A stretch of 64,000 bases of DNA from Megalopta genalis (taxonomy: Eukaryota > Arthropoda > Insecta > Hymenoptera > Halictidae): the NCBI RefSeq assembly GCF_051020955.1, contig NW_027476194.1:372001-436000 (forward strand). Reading direction: 5' to 3'. Below are positions 1 to 13,286 of the stretch, piece by piece. A program made the translations under genes and the position numbers. Position 1 is the first letter of the stretch. Each line of letters opens with the position of its first letter. Under the pieces are notes generated by a model, which worked only from the letters and a program-made list of their open reading frames with translations, did not search any database and was not told the DNA's origin.

Positions 1-620
1 AATCCATGGGTATCAAATGGTTTAGCTTCAAATACTTGTGATATACATGATTTAGCTTCAACTGCATGCGAAGCAAACGAGTTAGCTTCAAATCCATGCG
101 ATACAATGATTTAGATTAAAATCAATGCGAAGTAGAAGGCTTATGTTCGAATAAATGCGAAACAAATGATATAGCTTCAAATACTTGTGATATACATGAT
201 TTAGTTCCAACAGCATGCGAAACAAACGAGTTAGCTTCAAATCCATGCGAAACACATGATTTAGCTTCAAATCAATGCGAAGAAGAAGGGTTATCTTCGA
301 ATCCATGCGAAACGAATAGTTTAGCTTCAATTACTTGTGATATACATGATTCAGCTTCAACTGCATGCGAAACAAACGAGTTAGCTTCGAATCCATGCGA
401 AACAAATGGTTTAACTTCAAATACTTGTGATATACATGATTTAGCTTCAACAGCATGCGAAACAAACGAGTTAGCTTCAAATCCATGCGAAACACATGAT
501 TTAGATTAAAATCAATGCGAAGTAGAAGTCTTATCTTCGAATAAATGCGAAACAAATGATATAGCTTCAAATACTTGTGATATACATGATTTAGTTCCAA
601 CAGCATGCGAAACAAACGAG
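1..620 (+). repeat. Block repeated at 8580-9199 (offset 8579 bp)
   Basis: The window starts inside a C module reading CCATGGGTATCAAATGG, and the same order of variants starts again at 8580. The match includes the 29-bp A module, the GTTCCAAC E variant and the direct E-to-C junction near 389. It breaks near 620, where this copy has GAATCAAATCC and the other has GCTTCAAATCC. The offset of 8579 is 286 modules minus one base, which agrees with counting four -1 and three +1 modules in between. Confidence 0.75.
85..113 (+). repeat. 29-bp A-module variant, left-domain type
   Basis: This A module has lost one base and reads GCGATACAATG (or GCGATAAAATG) where the consensus has GCGAAACACATG. The same form recurs near 774, 3190, 8680, 10655, 13805 and 15005, always followed by the stop-bearing B variant that begins GATTAAAATC. 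It shifts the register by -1 and explains why block offsets such as 1199 and 2399 fall one base short of a multiple of 30. The right domain uses a different 29-bp A module (see 33545). Confidence 0.8.
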
Positions 621-769
621 TTAGAATCAAATCCATGCGAAACAAATGATCTAGCTTCAAATCAATGCGAAGAAGAAGGGTTATCTTCGAATCCATGCGA
701 AACGAATAGTTTAGCTTCAATTACTTGTGATATACATGATTCAGCTTCAACTGCATGCGAAACAAACGA

Positions 770-2600
770 GTTAGCTTCAAATCCATGCGATAAAATGATT
801 TAGATTAAAATCAATGCGAAGTAGAAGGCTTATGTTCGAATAAATGCGAAACAAATGATATAGCTTCAAATACTTGTGATATACATGATTTAGTTCCAAC
901 AGCATGCGAAACAAACGAGTTAGCTTCAAATCCATGCGAAACACATGATTTAGCTTCAAATCAATGCGAAATAGAAGGGTTATCTACGAATCCGTGCGAA
1001 ACGTATGATATAGCTTCAAATACTTGTGATATACATGATTTAGCTTCAACAGCATGCGAAACAAACGAGTAGGCTTCAAATCCATGCGAAACACATGATT
1101 TAGCATCTAATCAATGCGAAGTAGAAGGCTGATCTTCGAATCCATGCGAAGCAAATGGTTTAGCTTCAAATACTTGTGATACACTTGATTTAGCTTCAAC
1201 AGCATGCGAAACAAACGAGTTAGCTTCAAATCCATGCGAAACACATGATTTAGCTTCAAATCAATGCGAAGTAGGAGGCATATCTTCGATTCCTTGCGAT
1301 ACAAATGGTTTAGCTTCAAATACTTGTGATATACATGATTTAGCTTCAACAGCATGCGAAACAAACGAGTTAGCTTCAAATCCATGCGAAACACATGATT
1401 TAGCTTCAAATCAATGCGAAGTAGAAGGGTTATCTTCGAATCCATGCGAAACAAATGGTTTAGCTGCAAATACTTGTGATATACATGATTTAGCTTCAAC
1501 TGCATACGAAAAAAAAGAGTTAGCTTCAAATCCATGCGAAACACATGATTTAGATTAAAATCAATGCGAAGTAGAAGGCTTATCTTCGAATAAATGCGAA
1601 ACAAATGATACAGCTTCAAATACTTGTGATATACATGATTTAGTTCCTACAGCATGCGAAACAAACGAGTTAGAATCAAATCCATGCGAAACAAATGATT
1701 TAGCTTCAAATCAATGCGAAGTAGAAGGCTTATCTTCGAATCCATGCGAAACAAATGGATTATCTTCAAATACTTGTGATATACATGATTTAGCTTCAAC
1801 AGCATGCGAAACAAACGAGTTAGCTTCAAATCCATGCGAAACACATGATTTAGCTTCAAATCAATGCGAAGTAGAAGGGTTATCTTCGAATCCATGCGAA
1901 ACAAATGGTTTAGCTGCAAATATTTGTGATATACGTGATTTAGCTTCAACTGCATGCGAAACAAACGAGTTAACTTCAAATCCATGCGAAACACATGAGT
2001 TAGCTTCAAATCAATGCGAAGTGCAAGGCTTATCTTCGAATCCATGCGAAGCAAATGGTTTAGCTTCAAATACTTGTGATATAAATGATTTAGTTTCAAC
2101 AGCATGCGACACAAACGAGTTAGATTCAAATTCATGCTCAACACATGATTTAGCTTCAAATCAATGCGAAATAGATGGATTATCTTCGAATCCATGAGAA
2201 ACAAATGGTTTAACTTCAAATACTTGTGATATACATGATTTAGCTTCAACAGCATGCGAAGCAAACGAGTTATCTTCAAATCCAAGCGAAACACATGATT
2301 TATCTTCAAATCAATGCTAAGTAGAAAACTTAGCTTCAAATCCATGGGAATCAAATGGTTTAGCTTCAAATACTTGTGATATAAATGATTCAGCTTCAAC
2401 TGCATGCGAAACAAACGAGTTAGCTTCAAATCCATGCGAAACACATGATTTAGATTAAAATCAATGCGAAGTAGAAGGCTTATGTTCGAATAAATGCGAA
2501 ACAAATGATATAGCTTCAAATACTTGTGATATACATGATTTAGTTCCAACAGCAAGCGAAACAAACGAGTTAGCTTCAAATCCAAGCGAAACACATGATT
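770..2600 (+). repeat. Block repeated at about 3168-4998 (offset 2399/2398 bp)
   Basis: The order of module variants from about 770 to 2600 recurs at about 3168 to 4998. The offset is 2399 up to the run of A residues near 1510, which is one base shorter in the second copy (near 3909), and 2398 after it. Shared markers are the CTTGCGATAC C module, the GTTCCTAC E module, the CCATGAGAAAC C module and the CCATGGGAATC C module. Block edges are good to a few tens of bases. The stretch between the copies (about 2600-3168) is the same family; its start resembles 1405-1520. Confidence 0.75.
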
Positions 2601-3167
2601 TAGCTTCAAATCAATGCGAAGTAGAAGGGTTATCTTCGAATCCATGCGAAACAAATGGTTTAGCTGCAAATACTTGTGATATACATGATTTAGCTTCAAC
2701 TGCATACGAAAAAAAAGAGTTAGCTTCAAATCCATGCGAAACACATGATTTAGATTAAAATCAATGCGAAGTAGAAGGCTTATCTTCGAATAAATGCGAA
2801 ACAAATGATACAGCTTCAAATACTTGTGATATACATGATTTAGTTCCAACAGCATGCGAAACAAACGAGTTAGCTTCAAATCCATGCGAAACACATGATT
2901 TAGCTTCAAATCAATGCGAAATAGATGGATTATCTTCGAATCCATGAGAAACAAATGGTTTACCTTCAAATACTTGTGATATACATGATTTAGCTTCAAC
3001 AGCATGCGAAGCAAACGAGTTATCTTCAAATCCAAGCGAAACACATGATTTATCTTCAAATCAACGCTAAGTAGAAAACTTAGCTCCAAATCCATGGGTA
3101 TCAAATGGTTTAGCTTCAAATACTTGTGATATACATGATTTAGCTTCAACTGCATGCGAAGCAAACG

Positions 3168-6048
3168 AGTTAGCTTCAAATCCATGCGATACAATGATTT
3201 AGATTAAAATCAATGCGAAGTAGAAGGCTTATGTTCGAATAAATGCGAAACAAATGATATAGCTTCAAATACTTGTGATATACATGATTTAGTTCCAACA
3301 GCATGCGAAACAAACGAGTTAGCTTCAAATCCATGCGAAACACATGATTTAGCTTCAAATCAATGCGAATTAGAAGGGTTATCTACGAATCCGTGCGAAA
3401 CATATGATATAGCTTCAAATACTTGTGATATACATGATTTAGCTTCAACAGCATGCGAAACAAACGAGTTAGCTTCAAATCCATGCGAAACACATGATTT
3501 AGCATCTAATCAATGCGAAGTAGAAGGCTGATCTTCGAATCCATGCGAAGCAAATGGTTTAGCTTCAAATACTTGTGATACACTTGATTTAGCTTCAACA
3601 GCATGCGAAACAAACGAGTTAGCTTCAAATCCATGCGAAACACATGATTTAGCTTCAAATCAATGCGAAGTAGGAGGCATATCTTCGATTCCTTGCGATA
3701 CAAATGGTTTAGCTTCAAATACTTGTGATATACATGATTTAGCTTCAACAGCATGCGAAACAAACGAGTTAGCTTCAAATCCATGCGAAACACATGATTT
3801 AGCTTCAAATCAATGCGAAGTAGAAGGGTTATCTTCGAATCCATGCGAAACAAATGGTTTAGCTGCAAATACTTGTGATATACACGATTTAGCTTCAACT
3901 GCATACGAAAAAAAGAGTTAGCTTCAAATCCATGCGAAACACATGATTTAGATTAAAATCAATGCGAAGTAGAAGGCATATCTTCGAATAAATGCGAAAC
4001 AAATGATACAGCTTCAAATACTTATGATATACATGATTTAGTTCCTACAGCATGCGAAACAAACGAGTTAGAATCAAATCCATGCGAAACAAATGATTTA
4101 GCTTCAAATCAATGCGAAGTAGAAGGCTTATCTTCGAATCCATGCGAAACAAATGGATTATCTTCAAATACTTGTGATATACATGATTTAGCTTCAACAG
4201 CATGCGAAACAAACGAGTTAGCTTCAAATCCATGCGAAACACATGATTTAGCTTCAAATCAATGCGAAGTAGAAGGGTTATCTTCGAATCCATGCGAAAC
4301 AAATGGTTTAGCTGCAAATATTTGTGATATACGTGATTTAGCTTCAACTGCATGCGAAACAAACGAGTTAACTTCAAATCCATGCGAAACACATGAGTTA
4401 GCTTCAAATCAATGCGAAGTGCAAGGCTTATCTTCGAATCCATGCGAAGCAAATGGTTTAGCTTCAAATACTTGTGATATAAATGATTTAGTTTCAACAG
4501 CATGCGACACAAACGAGTTAGATTCAAATTCATGCTCAACACATGATTTAGCTTCAAATCAATGCGAAATAGATGGATTATCTTCGAATCCATGAGAAAC
4601 AAATGGTTTAACTTCAAATACTTGTGATATACATGATTTAGCTTCAACAGCATGCGAAGCAAACGAGTTATCTTCAAATCCAAGCGAAACACATGATTTA
4701 TCTTCAAATCAATGCTAAGTAGAAAACTTAGCTTCAAATCCATGGGAATCAAATGGTTTAGCTTCAAATACTTGTGATATAAATGATTCAGCTTCAACTG
4801 CATGTGAAACAAACGAGTTAGCTTCAAATCCATGCGAAACACATGATTTAGATTAAAATCAATGCGAAGTAGAAGGCTTATGTTCGAATAAATGCGAAAC
4901 AAATGATATAGCTTCAAATACTTGTGATATACATGATTTAGTTCCAACAGCATGCGAAACAAACGAGTTAGCTTCAAATCCAAGCGAAACACATGATTTA
5001 GCCTCAAATCAATGCGAAGTAGAAGGCTTAGCTTCGAATAAATGCGAAGCAAATTGTTTAGCTTCAAATACTTGTGATATACATGATTTAGCTTCAACAG
5101 CATGCGAAACAAACGAGTTAGCTTCAAGTCCAAGCGAAAAACATGATTTATCATCAAGTCAACGCGAAGTTGTTGGCTTAGCTTCAAATCCATGCGCAAC
5201 GAATGATTTAGCTTCACATACTTGAGAATATATGTGATATAGCTTCAAATGCAGGTGAAACAAACGAGTTAGCTTCAAACCCATGCGAAACACATGATTT
5301 AGCATCTAATCAATGCGAAGTAGAAGGCTGATCTTCGAATCCATGCGAAGCAAATTGTTTAGCTTCAAATACTTGTGATACACTTGATTTAGCTTCAACA
5401 GCATACGAAATAAACGAGTTAGCTTCAAATCCATGCGAAACACATGATTTAGCTACAAATCAATGCGAAGTAGGTGGCTTATCTTCGATTCCATGCGATA
5501 CAAATGGTTTAGCTTCAAATAATTGTGATATACATGATTTAGCTTCAACAGCATGCGAAACAAACGACTTAGCTTCAAATCCATGCGAAACACATGATTT
5601 AGATTAAAATCAATGCGAAGTAGAAGGCTTATCTTCGAATCCATGCGAAACAAATGGTTCAGCTTCAAATACTTATGATATACATGATTTAGCTTCAACT
5701 GCATGCGAAACAAACGTGTTAGCTTAAAATCCATGCGGAACACATGATTTAGCTTCAAATCAATGCGAAGTAGAAGGCTGATCTTCGAATCCATGCGAAA
5801 CAAATGGTTTAGCTTCAAATACTTGTGATATACATGATTTAGCTTCAACTGCATGCGAAACAAACGAGTTAGCTTCAAGTCCAAACGAAACACATGATTT
5901 ATCTTCCATGCATTGCGTAGTAGAAGGTTTAACTACAAATCCATGCGATTCAAGTGATTTAGGTTAAAATACTTGCTATATAATGGATTTAGCTTCAACT
6001 GGAAGCGAGACAAACGAGTTAGCTTCACATTCATGCGAAACACATGAT
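3168..6048 (+). repeat. Block repeated at about 10639-13519 (offset 7470/7471 bp)
   Basis: This block of about 2.9 kb recurs at about 10639-13519, including the divergent 151-bp unit (5121 and 12592) and the GGAAGCGAGAC module near 6001. The offset is 7470 before the lost A near 3909 and 7471 after it. The copies part near 6048 and 13519: this copy continues with GATTCAAATC while the other has the stop-bearing GATTAAAATC. A minus-strand open frame of 390 codons lies at the same place in both (4045-5217 and 11516-12688) with only a few residue differences. Confidence 0.75.
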
Positions 6049-6055
6049 TTAGATT

Positions 6056-7028
6056 CAAATCAATGCGAGGTAAAAGCTTTGTCTTCAAATCCATGCGAAA
6101 CAAATGATTTAGCTTCAAATACTTTCGATATAAATGATTTAGATTCAACTGCATGCGAAACAAACGAGTTAACTTCAAATCCATGCGAAACACATGATTT
6201 AGTTTCAAATCAATGCGAAGTAGAAGACTGACCTTCAAATCCATGTGAAACGAATAGTTTAGCTTCCAAAACTTTTGATATACATGATTTAGCTTCAACA
6301 GCATGCGAAGCAAACGAGTTATATTCAAATCCAAGCGAAACACATGATTTAGCTTCAAATCAATGCGAAGTAGAAGGCTTAGCTTCAAATCCATGGGAAT
6401 CAAATGGTTTAGCTTCAAATACTTGTGATACACTTGATTTAGCTTCAACTGCATGCGAAACAAACGAGTTAGCTTGAAATCCATTTGAAACAAATGACTT
6501 AGCATCAAATCAATGCGAAGTAGAAAGCTGACCTTCGAATCCATGCGAAGCAAATGGTTTAGCTTCAAATACTTGTGATATAAATGATTTAGTTTCAACA
6601 GCATGCGAAACAAACGAGTTAGCTTCGAATCCATGCGAAACAAATGGTTTAACTTCAAATACTTGTGATATACATGATTTAGCTTCAACAGCATGCGAAA
6701 CAAACGAGTTAGCTTCAAATCCATGCGAAACACATGATTTAGATTAAAATCAATGCGAAGTAGAAGGCTTATCTTCGAATAAATGCGAAACAAATGATAT
6801 AGCTTCAAATACTTGTGATATACATGATTTAGTTCCAACAGCATGCGAAACAAACGAGTTAGAATCAAATCCATGCGAAACAAATGATCCAGCTTCAAAT
6901 CAATGCGAAGAAGAAGGGTTATCTTCGAATCCATGCGAAACGAATAGTTTAGCTTCAATTACTTGTGATATACATGATTCAGCTTCAACTGCATGCGAAA
7001 CAAACGAGTTAGCTTCAAATCCATGCGA
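6056..7028 (+). repeat. Block with GAGGTAAAAGC marker, repeated at 9687-10659
   Basis: This left-domain block opens with a B variant reading GCGAGGTAAAAGCTTTG (decapeptide NQCEVKAL) and then ACTTTCGATATAAATG. It recurs at 9687-10659 with an offset of 3631 bp (121 modules plus one). The same marker also occurs near 17888, 20379, 25093, 27584 and 30195. The copies part near 7029 and 10660, where the second runs into a 29-bp A module. Confidence 0.7.
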
Positions 7029-10000
7029 AACACATGATTTAGCTTCAAATCAATGCGAAGTGGAAGACTTATCTTCGAATCCATGCGAAACGTATAGTTT
7101 AGCTTCAAATACTTGTGATATACATGATTCAGCTTCAACTGCATGCGAAACAAACGAGTTAGCTTTAAATCCATGCGAAACACATGATTTAGCTTCAAAT
7201 CAATGCGAAGAAGAAGGGTTATCTTCGAATCCATGCGAAACGAATAGTTTAGCTTCAATTACTTGTGATATACATGATTCAGCTGCAACTGCATGCGAAA
7301 CAAACGAGTTAGCTTCAAATCCATGCGAAACACATGATTTAGATTAAAATCAATGCGAAGTAGAAGGCTTATCTTCGAATAAATGCGAAACAAATGATAT
7401 AGCTTCAAATACTTGTGATATACATGATTTAGCTTCAACAGCATGCGAAACAAACGAGTTAGCTTCAAACCCATGCGAAACACATGATTTAGCATCTAAT
7501 CAATGAGAAGTAGAATGCTGATCTTCGCAATCCATGCGAAGCAAATGGTTTAGCTTCAAATACTTGTGATACACTTGATTTAGCTTCAACTGCATGCGAG
7601 ACAAACGAGTTAACTTCAAATCCATGCGAAACAAATGATTTAGCTTCAAATCAATGCGATGTGGAAGGCTAATCTTCGAATCCATGCGAAACAAATGGTT
7701 TAGCTTCAAATACTTGTGATATACATGATTTAGCTTCAACAGCATGCGAAACAAACGAGTTAGCTTCAAGTCCAAGCGAAAAACATGATTTATCATCAAG
7801 TCAACGCGAAGTTGACGGCTTAGCTTCAAATCCATGCGCAACGAATGATTTAGCTTCACATACTTGAGAATATAAGTGATATAGCTTCAAATGCAGGTGA
7901 AACAAACGAGTTAGCTTCAAACCCATGCGAAACACATGATTTAGCATCTAATCAATGCGAAGTAGAAGGCTGATCTTCGAATCCATGCGAAGCAAATTGT
8001 TTAGCTCCAAATACTTGTGATACACTTGATTTAGCTTCAACAACATGCGAAATAAACGAGTTAGCTTCAAATCCATGCGAAACACATGATTTAGCTTCAA
8101 ATCAATGCGAATTAGAAGGGTTATCTTCGATTCCATGCGATACAAATGGTTTAGCTTCAAATAATTGTGATATACATGATTTAGCTTCAACAGCATGCGA
8201 AACAAACGAGTTAGCTTCAAATCCATGCGAAACAAATGATTTAGCATCAAATCAATGCGAAGTAGAAGGCTGACCTTCGAATCCATGCGAAGCAAATGGT
8301 TTAGCTTCAAATACTTGTGATATAAATGATTTAGTTTCAACAGCATGCGAAACAAACGAGTTAGATTCAAATCCATGCAAAACACATGATTTAGCTTCAA
8401 ATCAATGCGAAATAGATGGATTATCTTCGAATCCATGAGAAACAAATGGTTTACCTTCAAATACTTGTGATATACATGATTTAGCTTCAACAGCATGCGA
8501 AGCAAACGAGTTATCTTCAAATCCAAGCGAAACACATGATTTATCTTCAAATCAACGCTAAGTAGAAAACTTAGCTCCAAATCCATGGGTATCAAATGGT
8601 TTAGCTTCAAATACTTGTGATATACATGATTTAGCTTCAACTGCATGCGAAGCAAACGAGTTAGCTTCAAATCCATGCGATACAATGATTTAGATTAAAA
8701 TCAATGCGAAGTAGAAGGCTTATGTTCGAATAAATGCGAAACAAATGATATAGCTTCAAATACTTGTGATATACATGATTTAGTTCCAACAGCATGCGAA
8801 ACAAACGAGTTAGCTTCAAATCCATGCGAAACACATGATTTAGCTTCAAATCAATGCGAAGAAGAAGGGTTATCTTCGAATCCATGCGAAACGAATAGTT
8901 TAGCTTCAATTACTTGTGATATACATGATTCAGCTTCAACTGCATGCGAAACAAACGAGTTAGCTTCGAATCCATGCGAAACAAATGGTTTAACTTCAAA
9001 TACTTGTGATATACATGATTTAGCTTCAACAGCATGCGAAACAAACGAGTTAGCTTCAAATCCATGCGAAACACATGATTTAGATTAAAATCAATGCGAA
9101 TTAGAAGGCTTATCTTCGAATAAATGCGAAACAAATGATATAGCTTCAAATACTTGTGATATACATGATTTAGTTCCAACAGCATGCGAAACAAACGAGT
9201 TAGCTTCAAATCCATGCGAAACACATGATTTAGCTTCAAATCAATGCGAAATAGAAGGGTTATCTACGAATCCGTGCGAAACATATGATATAGCTTCAAA
9301 TACTTGTGATATACATGATTTAGCTTCAACAGCATGCGAAACAAACGAGTAGGCTTCAAATCCATGCGAAACACATGATTTAGCATCTAATCAATGCGAA
9401 GTAGAAGGCTGATCTTCGAATCCATGCGAAGCAAATGGTTTAGCTTCAAATACTTGTGATACACTTGATTTAGCTTCAACAGCATGCGAAACAAACGAGT
9501 TGGCTTCAAATCCATGCGAAACACATGATTTAGCTTCAAATCAATGCGAAGTAGGAGGCATATCTTCGATTCCTTGCGATACAAATGGTTTAGCTTCAAA
9601 TACTTGTGATATACATGATTTAGCTTCAACAGCATGCGAAACAAACGAGTTAGCTTCAAATCCATGCGAAACACATGATTTAGCTTCAAATCAATGCGAG
9701 GTAAAAGCTTTGTCTTCAAATCCATGCGAAACAAATGATTTAGCTTCAAATACTTTCGATATAAATGATTTAGATTCAACTGCATGCGAAACAAACGAGT
9801 TAACTTCAAATCCATGCGAAACACATGATTTAGTTTCAAATCAATGCGAAGTAGAAGACTGACCTTCAAATCCATGTGAAACGAATAGTTTAGCTTCCAA
9901 AACTTTTGATATACATGATTTAGCTTCAACAGCATGCGAAGCAAACGAGTTATCTTCAAATCCAAGCGAAACACATGATTTAGCTTCAAATCAATGCGAA

Positions 10001-10638
10001 GTAGAAGGCTTAGCTTCAAATCCGTGGGAATCAAATGGTTTAGCTTCAAATACTTGTGATACACTTGATTTAGCTTCAACTGCATGCGAAACAAACGAGT
10101 TAGCTTGAAATCCATTTGAAACAAATGACTTAGCATCAAATCAATGCGAAGTAGAAAGCTGACCTTCGAATCCATGCGAAGCAAATGGTTTAGCTTCAAA
10201 TACTTGTGATATAAATGATTTAGTTTCTACAGCATGCGAAACAAACGAGTTAGCTTCGAAACCATGCGAAACAAATGGTTTAACTTCAAATACTTGTGAT
10301 ATACATGATTTAGCTTCAACAGCATGCGAAACAAACGAGTTAGCTTCAAATCCATGCGAAACACATGATTTAGATTAAAATCAATGCGAAGTAGAAGGCT
10401 TATCTTCGAATAAATGCGAAACAAATGATATAGCTTCAAATACTTGTGATATACATGATTTAGTTCCAACAGCATGCGAAACAAACGAGTTAGAATCAAA
10501 TCCATGCGAAACAAATGATCTAGCTTCAAATCAATGCGAAGAAGAAGGGTTATCTTCGAATCCATGCGAAACGAATAGTTTAGCTTCAATTACTTGTGAT
10601 ATACATGATTCAGCTTCAACTGCATGCGAAACAAACGA
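7029..10638 (+). repeat. Left-domain mosaic of units between mapped blocks
   Basis: No gene here. Standard units contain one 31-base C module with an extra C (CTTCGCAATCC near 7525), the divergent 151-bp unit at 7763-7913, and B modules with in-frame TGA (GGCTGATCTTCG) near 7975 and 9410. The part at 8580-9199 repeats the start of the window and the part at 9687-10659 repeats 6056-7028. The direct E-to-C junction, which skips modules A and B, is seen again near 8960 and 10248. Confidence 0.7.
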
Positions 10639-13286
10639 GTTAGCTTCAAATCCATGCGATAAAATGATTTAGATTAAAATCAATGCGAAGTAGAAGGCTT
10701 ATGTTCGAATAAATGCGAAACAAATGATATAGCTTCAAATACTTGTGATATACATGATTTAGTTCCAACAGCATGCGAAACAAACGAGTTAGCTTCAAAT
10801 CCATGCGAAACACATGATTTAGCTTCAAATCAATGCGAAATAGAAGGGTTATCTACGAATCCGTGCGAAACATATGATATAGCTTCAAATACTTGTGATA
10901 TACATGATTTAGCTTCAACAGCATGCGAAACAAACGAGTAGGCTTCAAATCCATGCGAAACACGTGATTTAGCATCTAATCAATGCGAAGTAGAAGGCTG
11001 ATCTTCGAATCCATGCGAAGCAAATGGTTTAGCTTCAAATACTTGTGATACACTTGATTTAGCTTCAACAGCATGCGAAACAAACGAGTTAGCTTCAAAT
11101 CCATGCGAAACACATGATTTAGCTTCAAATCAATGCGAAGTAGGAGGCATATCTTCGATTCCTTGCGATACAAATGGTTTAGCTTCAAATACTTGTGATA
11201 TACATGATTTAGCTTCAACAGCATGCGAAACAAACGAGTTAGCTTCAAATCCATGCGAAACACATGATTTAACTTCAAATCAATGCGAAGTAGAAGGGTT
11301 ATCTTCGAATCCATGCGAAACAAATGGTTTAGCTGCAAATACTTGTGATATACATGATTTAGCTTCAACTGCATACGAAAAAAATGAGTTAGCTTCAAAT
11401 CCATGCGAAACACATGATTTAGATTAAAATCAATGCGAAGTAGAAGGCTTATCTTCGAATAAATGCGAAACAAATGATACAGCTTCAAATACTTGTGATA
11501 TACATGATTTAGTTCCTACAGCATGCGAAACAAACGAGTTAGAATCAAATCCATGCGAAACAAATGATTTAGCTTCAAATCAATGCGAAGTAGAAGGCTT
11601 ATCTTCGAATCCATGCGAAACAAATGGATTATCTTCAAATACTTGTGATATACATGATTTAGCTTCAACAGCATGCGAAACAAACGAGTTAGCTTCAAAT
11701 CCATGCGAAACACATGATTTAGCTTCAAATCAATGCAAAGTAGAAGGGTTATCTTCGAATCCATGCGAAACAAATGGTTTAGCTGCAAATATTTGTGATA
11801 TACGTGATTTAGCTTCAACTGCATGCGAAACAAACGAGTTAACTTCAAATCCTTGCGAAACACATGAGTTAGCTTCAAATCAATGCGAAGTGCAAGGCTT
11901 ATCTTCGAATCCATGCGAAGCAAATGGTTTAGCTTCAAATACTTGTGATATAAATGATTTAGTCTCAACAGCATGCGAAACAAACGAGTTAGATTCAAAT
12001 TCATGCTCAACACATGATTTAGCTTCAAATCAATGCGAAATAGATGGATTATCTTCGAATCCATGAGAAACAAATGGTTTAACTTCAAATACTTGTGATA
12101 TACATGATTTAGCTTCAACAGCATGCGAAGCAAACGAGTTATCTTCAAATCCAAGCGAAACACATGATTTATCTTCAAATCAATGCTAAGTAGAAAACTT
12201 AGCTTCAAATCCATGGGAATCAAATGGTTTAGCTTCAAATACTTGTGATATAAATGATTCAGCTTCAACTGCATGCGAAACAAACGAGTTAGCTTCAAAT
12301 CCATGCGAAACACATGATTTAGATTAAAATCAATGCGAAGTAGAAGGCTTATGTTCGAATAAATGCGAAACAAATGATATAGCTTCAAATACTTGTGATA
12401 TACATGATTTAGTTCCAACAGCATGCGAAACAAACGAGTTAGCTTCAAATCCAAGCGAAACACATGATTTAGCCTCAAATCAATGCGAAGTAGAAGGCTT
12501 AGCTTCGAATAAATGCGAAGCAAATTGTTTAGCTTCAAATACTTGTGATATACATGATTTAGCTTCAACAGCATGCGAAACAAACGAGTTAGCTTCAAGT
12601 CCAAGCGAAAAACATGATTTATCATCAAGTCAACGCGAAGTTGTTGGCTTAGCTTCAAATCCATGCGCAACGAATGATTTAGCTTCACATACTTGAGAAT
12701 ATAAGTGATATAGCTTCAAATGCAGGTGAAACAAACGAGTTAGCTTCAAACCCATGCGAAACACATGATTTAGCATCTAATCAATGCGAAGTAGAAGGCT
12801 GATCTTCGAATCCATGCGAAGCAAATTGTTTAGCTTCAAATACTTGTGATACACTTGATTTAGCTTCAACAGCATGCGAAATAAACGAGTTAGCTTCAAA
12901 TCCATGCGAAACACATGATTTAGCTACAAATCAATGCGAAGTAGGTGGCTTATCTTCGATTCCATGCGATACAAATGGTTTAGCTTCAAATAATTGTGAT
13001 ATACATGATTTAGCTTCAACAGCATGCGAAACAAACGACTTAGCTTCAAATCCATGCGAAACACATGATTTAGATTAAAATCAATGCGAAGTAGAAGGCT
13101 TATCTTCGAATCCATGCGAAACAAATGGTTCAGCTTCAAATACTTGTGATATACATGATTTAGCTTCAACTGCATGCGAAACAAACGTGTTAGCTTAAAA
13201 TCCATGCGGAACACATGATTTAGCTTCAAATCAATGCGAAGTAGAAGGCTGATCTTCGAATCCATGCGAAACAAATGGTTTAGCTT

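Noticed and set aside
5933..6020. CTATATAATGG followed by an ATG-started + frame (5983-6231) as a promoter plus small gene
   Set aside because: The TATAATGG comes from a diverged D module, the frame is only repeat decapeptides, and the same piece recurs near 17803, 20294, 25008, 27499 and 30112.
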